Shown here: positions 29,740 through 42,245 of the stretch, one piece after another | How positions within the stretch are numbered: the stretch's first letter is position 1 | How the letters are laid out: each line of letters begins with the position of its first letter | Assembly: GCA_949825045.1 (NCBI GenBank) | Contig: OX463813.1 | Span: 6,758,001 to 6,822,000 of the forward strand | Direction of reading: 5' to 3' | Source of the DNA: Argyresthia goedartella | Lineage: Eukaryota > Arthropoda > Insecta > Lepidoptera > Argyresthiidae | Length of the DNA stretch: 64,000 nt | The notes under the pieces: model-generated | What the model saw: the letters and a program-made list of their open reading frames with translations, nothing else | What the model was told of the DNA's origin: nothing | Databases searched by the model: none | Translations under genes and position numbers: made by a program

Positions 29740-31892
29740 AGTCCTGAAGAGTTCATCGCACTTTTGTGCTTTCGTTAGCAAAACAAATAAATAATTACAC
29801 CGATGCAGTTTCTTGCATCGGTCTATATTTGCCTGGGTTGTTCAGCGCACTCCATCATCCTGATCATACTTGGCTAATGATACATTTATTTAAAGCAACA
29901 TAAACACCGCCGATGCATCGCGTGCTAAACTTCATCGATTAGTTGATTTTATTACATATTTACCACAATTATGAATGGCACAGCCCTCCTAACTACTTCT
30001 AACAGGACTGTACAGCATATCTAATCAAGATTACATTCAATAAAACCGGTGTAATGTAATTGGTATCGATTTTTTCAGTGTATTGCTCAGTCACCCCCCG
30101 CGATACTTTGGTGTTATTTTGGTCTTCTGCTAATTGAATACCAGGTCAAATTAGCTGTTGCGAATGTAGTTGATTGAAGTAGTTGTTGAGCCGCAGGAAC
30201 CTTTATTTAAGGTTTTATTACTGTTATGGAGAAATATAGTAAGCATGGTATACACACCACCTAATAGAGTGTGGCTTTTGGCCAAGGGGCTGTCTATTTA
30301 TCATTGGTTCTATACCTGTAAAGTCTATCCTATTCTATTTATTTCTTAAACATAAATTGCATTTAAAACATCTGAAGCCAGTATTTGAACCTGCAACCTA
30401 TGCTTTAAAAGGAAAGTTTTTCTGAGCTATGGGAAATTATGCTGACTGAAAAAAAATCCACAAAGTTTTCTGCAACCCAACTTGACTCATCAACCATAAC
30501 TTTGAAATAAATAATGGTCATAGGTAGGTAGGTACCTAGAAGATAGAGTAGGTACCTAGGCGGTACCTACAATAAACAAAATTATTCATCTGACTCATTC
30601 TCATTTACATAATTTGCCTTTTCCTTGCCTTTCTGAATTCATAATCTGATTCCATATTCTCAATTCAGAAAGCATGGAAATATAGTTTTTCGATTCTCAT
30701 CAAACATTGAGTTTTTTAAGAGTATTATATTCTCAGTTCCATCTATCCGACAGAATCTACAGGGCACAGATCAATCTGAGTTTTTAAGACAAGTCTGATG
30801 CCATGTTTGGATTATGAGTTCAGAAAGTAATTCCGGCTGTGTGATGCCAGGCTTACTGATCTCTGTACCAATAACATTATAGACAATATGCTTGTATTGA
30901 ATGTATTGAATGTACTATTGTACATATTGCATGTTTGTACAATAGTACATTCATCTGAAATACTGAATAATCTGTTAAATATATCTTGGGTTGGTTATAA
31001 ATATCGTATCCAAGATTTTTTTAAATTATGTAAATGGGGCTGTGTTGTAGCTGAACCCTTTTAGCATTTTTTTATTGCCGGAGAAGTGCTTTTATTTAAT
31101 TACTATTAAAATAAAATTGAAAGATTTAAGCGAAATGAAACACAATTCAGTCAATCATATGGTGTGCCAAAGGTTGACGCCAAAAAAACTACTAAACACG
31201 TGAATACAATACCTCAGTGAATGGAGTGGTATGAAAACAATCAAACGGAATGAAAAAAATATTTTTGAAAAACACAAATTTAGTGCAAAACTTTTTGAAT
31301 TTTTGTGGGTCAATTAACTTTTAAATAGACCTATTAGTGCCACTCTGTATAAAAAAATAAAATTCCTTTGAAAGCTAAATTTATACATAAATATTTACAT
31401 AATTTATGCATACTAGATCAAAAACAATAAAATTATATTTTTAGTTTTCATATTATTAGGCAGTTTTATTAGATTTCTTCAGTAACTCAGTAGAAATTTT
31501 TGTACAAAGTGCTTGCCTCCATACAAAAAGCTGTGCCCTTATTACTAAATAAACTTAGAAACTTCTGCCTATAAGCCTGTAAAACCAATTAAGTTATTTC
31601 ATTCCTTCATCCTTATTCCTTGATTTATGGCTCTTAACCTAGGCAAACTTATTTTTATACAAATTATTTTCCAACTGTCCCAAGCTTTTATATTGACAGA
31701 TGTCTGCAGAATTATTTATTTTATTTAGGTCTACTAACAATCTATGCACCAATTACATATTTGCTTAGTCTAGTATGCAGGGTTGCTGAGTACATAAATT
31801 AATTACAAGTAAATACACTTGCTGTATAAAGTGACACCTGGGTCTTCAGATGATATAAAAAAATAGTTTTTTTTTTCAAATACATTTACTTC
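29740..31892. other. Long stretch without recognised gene
   Basis: A degenerate tRNA-like segment on the minus strand at 30372-30440 (GGTTGCAGGTTCAAAT as box B) may be a SINE relic. A palindrome with 17-bp arms lies at 30908-30952. GGTAGGTAGGTACCTA-type short repeats occur at 30520-30570. The rest is AT-rich and unassigned. Confidence 0.5.
30908..30952. repeat. Palindrome, 17-bp arms, 11-nt loop
   Basis: GAATGTACTATTGTACA and its perfect complement surround TATTGCATGTT. Confidence 0.85.
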
Positions 31893-32220
31893 ACTATAAA
31901 GTCATCTACATATTTGATTTTTGGGTTAAAATTTATTGAGTATTTGATTAAGATTCTCACTGAAGGAAAACACGATTGGATGAAATTTTCTCGATAGATT
32001 TTGATTGCGAATAGATCTCTAAATTGATAATTTTTTTTCTGTAATTCTGAAACCCATACTAATTTCATTGCGGAATTGCTTTCAAAATGTCGATTATTTG
32101 TAAACTCTCCTTGAAATATTTTAGACATAATAGCGTAGTTTATTTTTTAATTTTTATGTGGTTTGGCGCTACGCTATTTTAGTTTGAGTCAAGCGCATTG
32201 TTTGCGCTCTCTTTCCTTCT
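31893..32220 (+). repeat. Rep-E copy
   Basis: Starts ACTATAAAGTCATCTACA, with TTTTCTCGATAGATTTTG, CATAATAGCGTAGTTTATTT and GCGCATTGTTTGCGCTCTC. It matches 49795-50115 and 59850-60165 along most of its length. Confidence 0.85.
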
Positions 32221-32315
32221 TTATGTGGAAGTAATTAACTGCTGTCTCTTTCGTTTACATTAGAATTACTTTTTTATATATTTTTACGTATCGCCGTCAT
32301 CCGACCCCAAGTAAT

Positions 32316-32350
32316 ACTGTAGGTTATTTGGTAAACAAATAACCTACAGT
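32316..32350. repeat. Palindrome, 15-bp arms, 5-nt loop
   Basis: ACTGTAGGTTATTTG and its perfect complement flank GTAAA. Confidence 0.87.
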
Positions 32351-32469
32351 TTATTTGTTCAAAAAGCAAAAACTTATCGCCGTTTGTTCCCGCCCGTGCC
32401 ACATGCAGCCGCGGCGACCGTGTACCTTCATTCATTACAAAAACCTACCATATAATAAAACAGCGCCAA

Positions 32470-33190
32470 TTCGAAGGCAAAGCCACGTGTGAGAAATAAA
32501 ACAGCACTAGATGCAAGAAGAGTGCGAGGCTGAAGGCCGAGAAAAGTCAACGAAACCATACCACATATAACAGGGGCGTGACGCCATAGGCCGAGCCATG
32601 TGCTTAAAAATCATACCTATAAATCATACTATGTCTAAGAATAGTACGACATCGAGAGGCGAGTCAAGACGAATACGACACCATTTTATAGAAAAATGAG
32701 TGGAAAATGCCGAGCATAACAAAAACTTCGCGTACTTCGGCTTTAAACTATTCTATTAATTGGAAGGTTTTAATTATGTTGACAATACCAAACCATGTGT
32801 GATACAACTGCATCACATTAAAGAAAAGTGCGTGGCTCACAGGCGAGGCTAAAGGCCGAAAAAAACAGAACGCAAACATACATATAACACGGGCACGAGG
32901 CCCTAGGCCAAGCCATGCATTACCAAATCCATTCATGCTACAGAATGGTGCTAAGCCGGAGGCCGAGCCATGTGTGCTACTAGAGTAGTACTAAATGCGA
33001 GAAATGTGCTAAAGGCCGACCCAAGCTAAACGAAAACGTACCACAACTAATAAAGGTGCGAATGAATGAGCCACGTGCTGAGTAAAGAACTGTACGACAC
33101 CAAGAGCCGAGTTAAGCGCAATGAGCACATAAAAATGCGAGGCCGAAGGCAAGAGCCATGTGCAACAATATATCCACCACATTCCAGAGA
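32470..33190. repeat. Degenerate repeat region with GGCCGAGCCATGTG motifs
   Basis: The motif GAGGCCGAGCCATGTG or close variants recur at about 32480, 32590, 32905, 32950, 33060 and 33140, together with AAAGGCCGA and CGAAAACGTACCACA. Spacing is irregular. No open frame gives a known protein. The GC content is higher than its flanks. The origin is not recognised. Confidence 0.5.
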
Positions 33191-33860
33191 CTTTCTAGAA
33201 TACCTCACCACCTTTAACCCTTCGAGCCCGAAACGAATGAGGCATCGCGATTTGGAACCTCATGACATTTTAATATAATTCAAAACACAGGGTTGCCACC
33301 AGGGCTTCAGAGACGCGCTAGGACAAAGGCCGGCCTAAGCAATAAACCATCTGCAGAAAGCCCAGTGGTGCATATAAATAAATGGACGCAGGTCGCAAGG
33401 AACCACAGACTCAACAGTGGGTTCCCTGACAGGCTAAAGATGATTAAGATAATGTTTTTTTCAATTAAAAAAAAAACGTATAAACGCTTGTGGTAACGCC
33501 AGGGACAATTTAAATATTTCTTACGTATATGAGCAACTGGCAGACTGAATAAGAAGAAAATATGTAGTTGGTTTTTTGTAATCCTGTGCCTAAATAATTA
33601 ATTTTTTGTGCTGTTTTATTCGAAAGGCAGTTATGGTAACTCAGTAGACAAATATTTGGCATCTGCGTTTATTTTTTGAACTCTGGAATTATTAGCTTAG
33701 CCACAACATGCACCTTCAAGGATATGCAAATTGCAAAGTTTTCAGGTAGCAAGGTAATAACTAAATTAAGTAATAAAAAGATCATCATAACGAAAAAAAC
33801 TGGTGGGTTATTGGTTAGGTTAGAATTTAGCGATGCGTCTGCAAATAAAATAGTACTTTA
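33191..33860. other. Unassigned
   Basis: Mixed sequence with short open frames only; nothing recognised. Confidence 0.4.
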
Positions 33861-34303
33861 TGTGACTGATACATAATAGAGGGCATTAAAACTCGAGAGT
33901 GGATAATATCACTCGAGAGTTTTAATGCCTAATTATGTACATTACATACACTAGTTTATCTACACACATATCATAAGCTCTCTTTGATGTGTTCAGGAAC
34001 CGCATGTTCGACCGGCATTGTGGCATTGATCATTAAATAATAAATAATTGCTCTGCGGTTGTTTAGCTTGTTTAGTAGTACCAACTTCACAGACAAACTA
34101 GGGGCGGCACGCAGGCGGGCGTCGGCGTTCGAAATGTGAATGTCATAATATGTCGAAATATTTGGTACATTATGGTATAATGCATTAATATTCAGATAAT
34201 AAATGAGTTTGTTATCAAGTAGTATATCACTATACTGGTCGTAACGTGCGGTTTTTGAACGCATTAAAGAGGATTTATTCTACGTGTGTAGATAAACAAC
34301 ATT
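33861..34303. mobile_element. Rep-D MITE copy 1
   Basis: The terminal repeats read GTTTATCTACACACATATCA and the complement GTGTGTAGATAAAC, followed inward by CTCTTTGATG and GCGGTTTTTGAACGC. A leader TAGTTTATGTGACTG and a small hairpin with ACTCGAGAGT lie before the left repeat. Its antisense open frame is found in every copy and is not a gene. Confidence 0.85.
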
Positions 34304-35216
34304 TAATGATAACAATATTAGCTGAAATACAAATTTACTGTGAAATCAGTCTTGTGATTCTTATTCATATTCAAAACTCAATACTCAATATATTTATTGC
34401 ATTCCAACACATTGATGTTGCTTAGGATGTATAAGGATACATGTGCTATTTATGGACCTTGTAAAAAGGCATTGCAATAGAAGAGAGGGAAACAAAGTTT
34501 GTTAATTCATAATAAAGTATAATATTTACTGAAAGTCAGTGGAAAGTAAATATTCGGTCATGAAAAATTATCCTTATTATATCAAGCTTGGAAGTATCAC
34601 TTTTCGGCGCGCACAACTCGAGAGAACTCTAAAGGAATTTCAAATAATATTGCAGGCCTTGGCCGGGATTTTTTCTTTTTTGATTTTATGCTCAAAGCAA
34701 AAGACATCAACGGGCGCACGTAACTTACGATTAGTAGTATATTTAAACTTGAATTTGTTTTTTGAGTGGTGATTTTTTTATTTCATTGCATATGTTTGAG
34801 AAAAGCACTATACATGCCTCTGGCCGTGAAAAGGGCTTACCGGCTTCGTATCACTATCGTCTATACCTGCTCAGCCGGCAAGCCTTGCTTTTCCGGCGTC
34901 TACAGTAATGTACTATTAATAGCTATAAGTAACGGTAATGCACACACCACCTGTACTGAGCATCCCATCTTTTTCATCAAGACTGCATCAAACTAGCCTT
35001 TCTCAATGACAACTACACCTGCCCAACAAACCAGTTTTGACCGATTGGACCATTATAATTTTAAATGAACCAGTTTTAAACAACAGAAGACGTTGGCAAC
35101 ACCTGGCCGCTTCGCCTCTTTTTTTCTTAAAAACGTTGGAGCATGAAGTCTGTGGTTCAGGTTGACCTATATGGCAGAAAAAAAGGTTTGGAACATGTGT
35201 TGGTAACTGTAAAAAT
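34304..35216. other. Unassigned
   Basis: No recognised gene or repeat. A GC-rich patch at 34820-34900 has no family that I know. Confidence 0.4.
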
Positions 35217-35452
35217 AAATAATCACCAAACTCCTTTTTATGTTTTGTGTACTTAACTTTATGTTTTAAGTATTTTTTGTTGTTCTTACATGTTCAACCT
35301 ACCACGAACGATAAAAGGGGGCTTCGCTTCGCTCACCCCCTTTACCCTTCACCTAAGCTACCGCAGTATGTTACCCTGATATTTTTTGCAAGTTTTGGTG
35401 TTCATTTATCCATTTTGGGTAAAAAATATATTTTGGTGATCATTATATTTGT
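35217..35452 (+). mobile_element. Rep-C copy
   Basis: Flanked by ATCACCAAA / TTTTGGTGATCATTA. The centre holds TTCTTACATGTTCAACCTAC and the hairpin GGGGGCTTCGCTTCGCTCAC. Confidence 0.85.
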
Positions 35453-35799
35453 TGTCCTTACTTACTAAGGCACTAAAATTGACAGCATGAAAACCGATCT
35501 GTCCAAATTGGGATGAATTTGCTGGTTATGTCCTCCTCTTTCGTAACTCGTAAGTTTTCGTAATTTCTTTATTGTGTATATAAAAACTTATAAGATAAAA
35601 GTGTACAAAGGCGAGCTCATCTCCAACAAGAGATTTCTTCCAGCAAACCATGGTTGTTTTTGTTTCTTTACTATGCCATCTACACCGGATCTTTGCCTCC
35701 CGGATCCATTCTAACTCAATTATTATAATTTATCATCACTTATCTCATCCTTTCACCCCTCTGCAGGGAAAGGGCTTTTTTTTTCCGTAGATATTTAAA

Positions 35800-36215
35800 T
35801 ATACTTAGCACACGTCTTTTTTGCCTTTTATCTACATTGGACCACTGTGGGAGAAGCAGGGCGTAGAAACTACCTACCACAGATTGATTTTTAGATCTCT
35901 TAAAAATTGGTTGTGCTTAACTAATACAAATATTACAATATTAGTTATTATAAGCAGGAATAAATAATAACAAAATTATTAACAGCAAGGTCAGTGTTGA
36001 GCCAGATTAACCCCATATAGTCCCGTCATTTAAGTAATCTTGAACATTGTAAAATCCCTTTTTCGAAAAAACCGCTTTAACATTCTTTTTAAATTCCTCA
36101 AATGGCAATTTCAAAATCTCCAGAGGTATCTTGTTGTAGTAGAGAATGCACTGACCCCTGAAAGAATTGCTAAGCTTCGCGAGTCTAAACCGGGGCGCAA
36201 CTAGTCTGTGATTAT
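35800..36215 (-). pseudogene. LINE-Z 3' end with reverse-transcriptase C-terminus
   Basis: On the minus strand an unbroken 63-codon frame ends just before the 3' tail: FRLAKLSNSFRGQCILYYNK, IPLEILKLPFEEFKKNVK and KKGFYNVQDYLNDGTIWG, then stop. This C-terminal pattern is common in jockey/CR1-type elements. The non-coding tail follows to about 35800. This is the best-kept member of the family in the window. Confidence 0.85.
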
Positions 36216-36240
36216 TTCTTAGGTTAGGTTAGGTTAGATT
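36216..36240 (+). repeat. Short TTAGG run
   Basis: About 3.8 units of TTAGG, the insect telomere motif. Too short to be more than a microsatellite or interstitial trace. Confidence 0.7.
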
Positions 36241-36689
36241 AACATTACTCTCTATCTCTCTCTGGCTCTGAGTATAGATTTACATTTGCTCTGAATTTGG
36301 TCCATCTACTTGACCAAATTTTTTTTATATGTCACTGGTCGTTTAGATTAAGATTATTTGAATGCTTTTGATGATGTCTTACTAAGGTTGGCCATAATAA
36401 TAGCTCAAACAATATTTTGGACAAAATATTTTCTTAGCTCATTCTCACCTAAATATGTTTGGAAGCTGATACCATCGAAAAATTGCTCATTAAAACAACT
36501 TCTTTATTATAATTTGGTAAGCTGATACATCCATTTTGTATTGTTAAGATAATTTTGAAATTTTTTCTCCGCCCAACTCAAACCTAAAATTTTTACTTTC
36601 GACCCTTTCTTCGCTAACTTGTAATGAAGAATATGGTTTAGTGGATTATAACGTATGAAAGAGTGATTCAAGACGATCATGTTAGAGAA

Positions 36690-36865
36690 AAAAAAACTTA
36701 ACCCACCATCCCTACCATTGTACGGTGGTACGGAACCCTTCGTGCGCGAGTCCGATACGCACTTGGCCGGTTTTTTAATTGCTCAAATGGCAATTTCAAA
36801 ATTTCCAGAGGCATCTTGCTGTAATGCACGGACCCTTGAAATAATTGCTAACATGTGTGACGAAG
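36690..36865 (+). mobile_element. Rep-F 3' end joined to a reversed LINE-Z fragment
   Basis: ATTGTACGGTGGTACGGAAC and CGCACTTGGCCGGTTTTTT are the 3' end of Rep-F. At 36780-36860 the reversed LINE-Z coding end follows (FEILKLPFEQ-type sequence, frameshifted). Confidence 0.65.
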
Positions 36866-37295
36866 TCTTCATAACATAGACATAGCTAATCTATGCATGT
36901 CCCAGATTAGTGCAAAAACAACTCACTTTTACTATAAACTAGTAACATAGTTCTCATATTAAAGACATAGAGAGTCATTGTTATGTGGATAGAATGCTAT
37001 TCACACATATCAACTGCATTCATCACTTCCCCTCACAAACTCATAAATTACTCGCAATTGAAGCGAAATTAGTGAGTTTAATGTTTAAATTTGTAGTTTG
37101 ATACCGCTAGGATAGCTCTATGGACGCATGGTATTTGGTGAAACACTTATTGTAATGTTCTCAAAAGTCATCAGTCAGTGAAATATGGCTGGCCCCTTTC
37201 ACGCAAAATGAATCGCTATTACCTTGCCTCCAGTCAACCCATACGGCATAAGTAAAACACATTTTGTGAAAGGTGTTCATAATAATAATAATAAT
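36866..37295. other. Unassigned
   Basis: Nothing recognised. Confidence 0.4.
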
Positions 37296-37299
37296 TATA

Positions 37300-37695
37300 A
37301 TAGTAGTTTATGTGACTGATACATAATAGAGGGCATTAAAAGTTTTGTACAGTTACATACACTAGTTTATCTACACACATATCATAAGCTCTCTTTGATG
37401 TGTTCAGGAACCGCATGTTCGACCGGCATGGCGGCATTGATAAATCCTCTGCACTTGTTTAGCTTGTTCAGTAGTACCAACTTCACAGACAAACTAGGGG
37501 CAGCTCGCAGGCGGGCGTCGGCGTTCGAAATTTGAATGTCATAATATGACAAATTTTGGTAGATTATGGTCATAAACATAATGTATCAATATTCAGATAA
37601 GAAACGAGTTTTTACCAAGTAGTATAACATTATGCTGATCGTAACGTGCGGTTTTTGGACGCAGTAAAGAGGGTTTATGATACGTCTGTAGATAA
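37300..37695. mobile_element. Rep-D MITE copy 2
   Basis: Same ends and leader as the copy at 33861 (TAGTTTATGTGACTGATACA, GTTTATCTACACACATATCA). The CTCGAG hairpin is deleted. Confidence 0.85.
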
Positions 37696-38670
37696 AAGCC
37701 TTTATTTCCGAGCTTGCAGTTTGATTTACAAATGTTATTGTTACTTAAAGTATTGTTTGTTCTCGGTGTGTCTTACGACATAGGCCTCCTCAATTTTTCT
37801 TCCGCTACTGGTTGCGCTCCGCTGCACTCCAAGGTTTCTATCTTACCTCTATCTATCGCACTTTCTATCTTATCCTCCCATCTTCTCACTCTGCGGCCCT
37901 GGCTTCTTATGCCTTCTCTCATGTACCATACTGTTACTATAAATAAGCATCAGCTATAAATGCTGTTTTAAACACGCCCGACACATATATCCTTACGGCT
38001 AAAATTTAGTTCACTTGTTTCCTGTTTAGGCTGGTATCTTTTGAACAGCTAAACCGATTTTATAAAATGTGTCTAAGAGCGATATCAGTGAAGTCTACTG
38101 CCAATTGTAAGAAGCTGCAATAAAATCCGTCCACCCGTAGATATTGAATCATTCTACGTGTCCACCCGTTTGATCCGTCCACCCGTAGATATTGAATCAT
38201 TCTACGTGTCCACCCGTTTGAGCGCTGGAGTGCCGCCAGACGAACTGACACACAGACAGACAGACGCTACAAAGTTATAACATACCTCTTTTTAGCTTGG
38301 GTAAAAATAACGCGTTTATCAAAATGACATAATACGTAAAACGTATGTTTGCTGTACCAATTACTAGCCATTTTGATGATAGCATGTATTATGCGTTTAA
38401 TATTACCTGCCTGACCTTGGCTCTATTAGCAGGCTACAGTAGCGGAGATATGACTATGCATATTGGCATTCATGAAACTAATGTTATACTTTTAATAATA
38501 TTTACGGTTAGATCAGTATTAGCATAACTAACCATAGAGCTGATACTGACGCCTTCTGAGTTGAGTAAGTACCTGCAGTGGTGGTGCGGGGCCGGAGGGG
38601 AGACATTACATGCTACGCCGACACTCCACTGATGAAGTCTCCAGTAGCCTGAAGAAGCCTACTTTGTTTG
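37696..38670. other. Unassigned, with a 48-bp tandem duplication
   Basis: A block with CCGTCCACCCGTAGATATTG and ATTCTACGTGTCCACC occurs twice in a row (38126-38173, 38174-38220). A likely old repeat with TTTTGAACAGCTAAACCGAT surrounds it. Confidence 0.6.
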
Positions 38671-38842
38671 TCGACCTCTGTGGCGCTGGGGTTGTGGCTC
38701 TGCCTACCATGCGAGAGGTCCCGGGTTCGATCCCCGGCTGGAAATAAAGATTCCCACGACACACCTTTGTTTGTGACGTCGGTATTTCAGTTTCCCAAGA
38801 CAGGGGTTATCCCAGTGTCGGGCCAGAGGCAATGAAATTAAA
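38671..38842 (+). mobile_element. SINE-1 copy
   Basis: A full tRNA-like head (CGACCTCTGTGGCGC, box B GGTTCGATCCCC) and a rearranged body with ACGTCGGTATTTCAG and GTGTCGGGCCAGAGGCAATG. Confidence 0.85.
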
Positions 38843-39368
38843 TTTATTTGCAAGTAAACTGTAGGTTACAGGATCTTAACATTAGCATATGTGCAGTGTT
38901 TTCAGCTTACGTATCAGCGTGCAAAATTATCATAGTTATTCGATTTTATATAAATTTTGAAAAAATTATTTAAATTTAAAATATCATAATTTTTGCAAAA
39001 ATGTTATTTCTAATCGAAATATTCGTAAATGTTATTAAATTGTGTTGTAGTACGTTGTGTTTATGTTTGATGTAAATTAAATGAAATCCCGAGAAAGTGG
39101 ATTATCGACTGCGTGGGTGCAAATGTGCCTCTACCGCCCCGTATAGGAAAAGCCGTGACGCTAAGTTTAATGTAAACAAAACCACAACGAAGACAAACTA
39201 AGGGATCCAACATTGCAATAGTGGAAACTGGACTGAAAAGCGGTTGTCCATTGTGCGTCCGTACACCACGTGGAACTAGGGCAGGATAATGAGCTACGCA
39301 TCCTGCCCGCCCTCGTGCGGTGAACTGGGGCGCAATGGTACAGAATTGGAGTACAGCTGGTATATGTC
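38843..39368. other. Unassigned, with a SINE-3 tail
   Basis: GCAAATGTGCCTCTACCGCC and AAAAGCCGTGACGCTAAG (39118-39165) match the 3' part of SINE-3. A GC-richer segment at 39220-39350 is not recognised. Confidence 0.5.
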
Positions 39369-39619
39369 GACACCCGAATGGCCGAGTCGGCAGTGACCCT
39401 GCCTACGAAGCCAAGGGTCCCGGGTTCGAGTCCCGGTGGGGGCAAATATTTGTTTGATGAGAACGGATGTTTGTACCCTAGTCATGGTTGTTTATCTATC
39501 TAAGTATAATATTTATGTCTATAAGTATGTGTATCGTTGTCTAGTACCCAAGATACAGGGAATCCTAGTATGGGGCTAGATCAATGTGTGTAAATAGTGT
39601 CCAAGGTATTATTATTATG
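39369..39619 (+). mobile_element. SINE-2 full copy
   Basis: tRNA-like head with GGCCGAGTCGGCAGTG and GGGTTCGAGTCCCGG. The body has TAGTCATGGTTGTTTATC and CCAAGATACAGGGAATCCTA, then GGGGCTAGATCAATGTG and a TATTATTATTA tail. Same order as the copies at 58813 (reversed) and 63573. Confidence 0.9.
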
Positions 39620-40330
39620 TTACGCCTTCTCTACTTTGTTTTATTTTACTTATTTAGAAAAGCAACAGCATTACAGTTTGATTCCCTTAATTAAATGACT
39701 TATTTGCCAATTGTAGGTTTCCATCAATTACTTGATTCAAGACTCCTTACATTATGGGGTTAGTAAAATAGAAAAGTTATTTATTCGGAACTATGTTTTG
39801 TGTATTATTGATAGTTGGCTGTATAGTGTTGTAGTAATTGAAACTCGGATATCACAATACGATATTTTGTTATCCGCAGAGAATGACAAGAATTTTATGT
39901 TTAAAAGACTTTTGGAATGATGGTATACGTCAATGTCGGAGAAGGTTTTATTATAGGTTCTAGCTATTCGAGTGAGGACAGAATTGTTGGCATAATCGGT
40001 ACGATGTGCCGGATGGTGTAATAGTGAGTTAGCTGTTCGTCTGGTTTACTACCTGGCTACTTTGTTTGTACTGTAGGTATTTCGCGCGCCATTTACCTAA
40101 CCTAAGCAATTCCTTCTCTTCTTCTTCCTTTGATTTGGCGTGAGGTTAATTTTTCCAGTGTCAAGTGTATTTGAAAGATCACAATTTGGTCAGGTTCTTT
40201 ATCGAGCACCTGGAAATTAATGCCTAGAGATTATTTTGTTGCTTCTTAGCACTACCAAGCCTTTTCAGCAAGCAGAACCAAGTATTTTCTCGGACGTCAT
40301 CAACTGTCTCCCAACCTAAACAGTTATATC
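39620..40330. other. Unassigned
   Basis: No recognised gene; a short open frame at 39732 has no known relatives. Confidence 0.4.
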
Positions 40331-40606
40331 AGGCACATATATTGCTTCTGACCCCACACTAGGATACCCTGTGTCGTGGGAACCAGAAACAGCGACGTCA
40401 CACGCATATACACATCGAAGACCTGGGTGTTATTAATTTTCCTCCCCAGCAAGGATTCGAACCCAGGAGCTCTCAATTGGGAAGCAGAGCCTCCGACCGC
40501 AACGCCACAGGTGTCAGTCATATAAACAGTTATATCAGGCACCTACATTGCTTCTGGACCCACACTAGGATACTCTGTGTCGTGGGAACCGGAAACAGCG
40601 ATGACG
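40331..40606 (-). mobile_element. Two SINE-1 copies in tandem, reversed
   Basis: The first (40331-40518) has body and head (box B complement GGATTCGAACCC). The second (40530-40606) is a body fragment starting with the same TATATCAGGCAC. The two share CCCACACTAGGATAC and TGTGTCGTGGGAACC. Confidence 0.85.
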
Positions 40607-40752
40607 TAACGAATCGATACCATGTTTTTACATCCATTATTATTTTTCTTCCTCACCGAAAAAGTCCAATCTAGAATACCTAACCTACCTCATGATCATC
40701 ATTCTCAGCCCACGTCGACCCACCGGTGGGCACAGGCCTCTTCTCTACAGCG

Positions 40753-40792
40753 TCTGGATGCGGTTAGCACAGGAGTGCTAACCGCATCCAGA
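40753..40792. repeat. Palindrome, 18-bp arms, 4-nt loop
   Basis: TCTGGATGCGGTTAGCAC and its perfect complement flank AGGA. The left side continues from a repeat with CCACCGGTGGGCACAGGCC. Confidence 0.9.
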
Positions 40793-40989
40793 GATATACC
40801 TTCTTTTTTTCTTTTCTTAAATTTCATATTATTTAGATAAAAGTTCAGATATAAAATATAAAATTACGAACCCATATTTCTAAGTGATATGGAGTTGACT
40901 TAGTTTAAGTTTAGTTCATAAGCTTATTTAATTCCAAATCTAATTTATTTGAATATATGTATTTGATTTAATTATTCACCCATTTATCG

Positions 40990-41117
40990 TAATGAAAAAT
41001 GGCAGAAGCCACTATGGGCCTTAAAATACAGGTTTTATAACTTAGTTTAAGGTACCACTGTATTTTTTCTCCACTGTACCGTATGATGAATAAATTTCAT
41101 TTTCATTTTCATTTTCA
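40990..41117 (+). mobile_element. LINE-type 3' end with (CATTTT)n tail
   Basis: Non-coding sequence ends in GATGAATAAATTTCATTTTC and further CATTTT units, the usual form of a jockey-type 3' end. No coding part remains. Confidence 0.5.
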
Positions 41118-41256
41118 CCTTCTATCTGCTTAGCCACTACCATGATCTAACTTTGGTCTAGCCAAGATTGCCCGAACCATTTAATTCAAACGAAAAACAT
41201 TACTTTGCCCTTCCGGTCTGTCCCCATCCCATTAATACTTTCTTTGGGGAACAAAA

Positions 41257-41448
41257 ATGTCACAACACAAAGTTGCCGACAAAACTGTCGCCATACTAAA
41301 CACGGTGACGGCCACGTTCATTGTTCCATCTTTGGATAATCTCCAGCATCAAGTAAGCTGGACTCAAGTGGCTAATCGGCTTCTGAGTTGCGTTGCGATG
41401 TTCATCGGCGTGTTTAAACTCTTCTATCGGATGTTGATGGATGAGTGA
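41257..41448 (+). other. Unrecognised 63-codon open frame
   Basis: Starts in AAAATGT context and ends TGA. Sequence MSQHKVADKTVAILNTVTAT then a hydrophobic stretch near the end (LLSCVAMFIGVFKLFY) that could span a membrane. No splice sites or relatives are recognised. It may be chance. Confidence 0.2.
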
Positions 41449-41499
41449 TAGAAGGAATAATTAATTAATTATTGGCTGAACGTGGCGTGCATATATAAA

Positions 41500-41806
41500 T
41501 AATAATAATAATTTATTTCATCATCAAAATAGTTACAAGAGTTACCAACTAAGTCCTTATAATAATGTCACAAAAATAAATTGGGAACATCTGAAGCCTG
41601 AACTAGGTATAAATAACCTGTATTTCTGGCCCCAGCGCAACTTCCGGATTAAGGTTGGATGCTAAATTTATATAGAGTTGCGACTATCCGATGGAGAAAT
41701 GATTATCGAGATGAATATAGAACCAAAAAATTTAATTACAAAATTTAAAATTTAAACTTAACTTTAATAAAGATGTGGAGATTTGACCTCTCCTTGTGTT
41801 GCATGT

Positions 41807-41841
<35 letters not shown>

Positions 41842-42020
41842 GGTGAGTATTTTGTGCTACACGGTATGAGGAAAAGTGTGAAGACTGTTCGGAATCGTAT
41901 TTCAGAGTGAATACATACTCTAGAGGCTTATGTCCAGCAGCAGGCGGGGCATGCAGGCAAATTCTCATGGTTGTGTTTATTTTGGCCAATAACGATAATG
42001 AACGCGGAATTGTGGAGCCG
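41500..42020. other. Unassigned, with GT and GA microsatellite
   Basis: A run of about 14 GT units followed by GA units at 41803-41840. Otherwise nothing clear. Confidence 0.6.
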
Positions 42021-42245
42021 TTGGAGGTGGAGGTGAGGAAGTGGCGTTGGCTTGGCCACGTGATGAGGAAAGTAGCCCTCAAATGGTGCCCAAAGGGGAA
42101 ACGGAGGCCGACGACAGTGGCGACGTTCAACGGAGAAAGAGGCCTCCATTGTGAGCTCAGTTTGGGCGGAGCTAGCATATGGCCCAAGATCGGAACAAAT
42201 GGCTCCTGTGAGGAGGGGTGACAAGACGAGATGATGATGATGTAT
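42020..42245 (+). pseudogene. RTE-like LINE C-terminal fragment
   Basis: An open frame reads EVRKWRWLGHVMRK and then ALKWCPKGKRRPTT, the C-terminal pattern of RTE-type reverse transcriptases. It ends in a GATGATGATG tail. The rest of the element is missing. Confidence 0.7.

Noticed and set aside
36216..36240. Telomeric TTAGG array
   Set aside because: Fewer than four units; no support for a former telomere.
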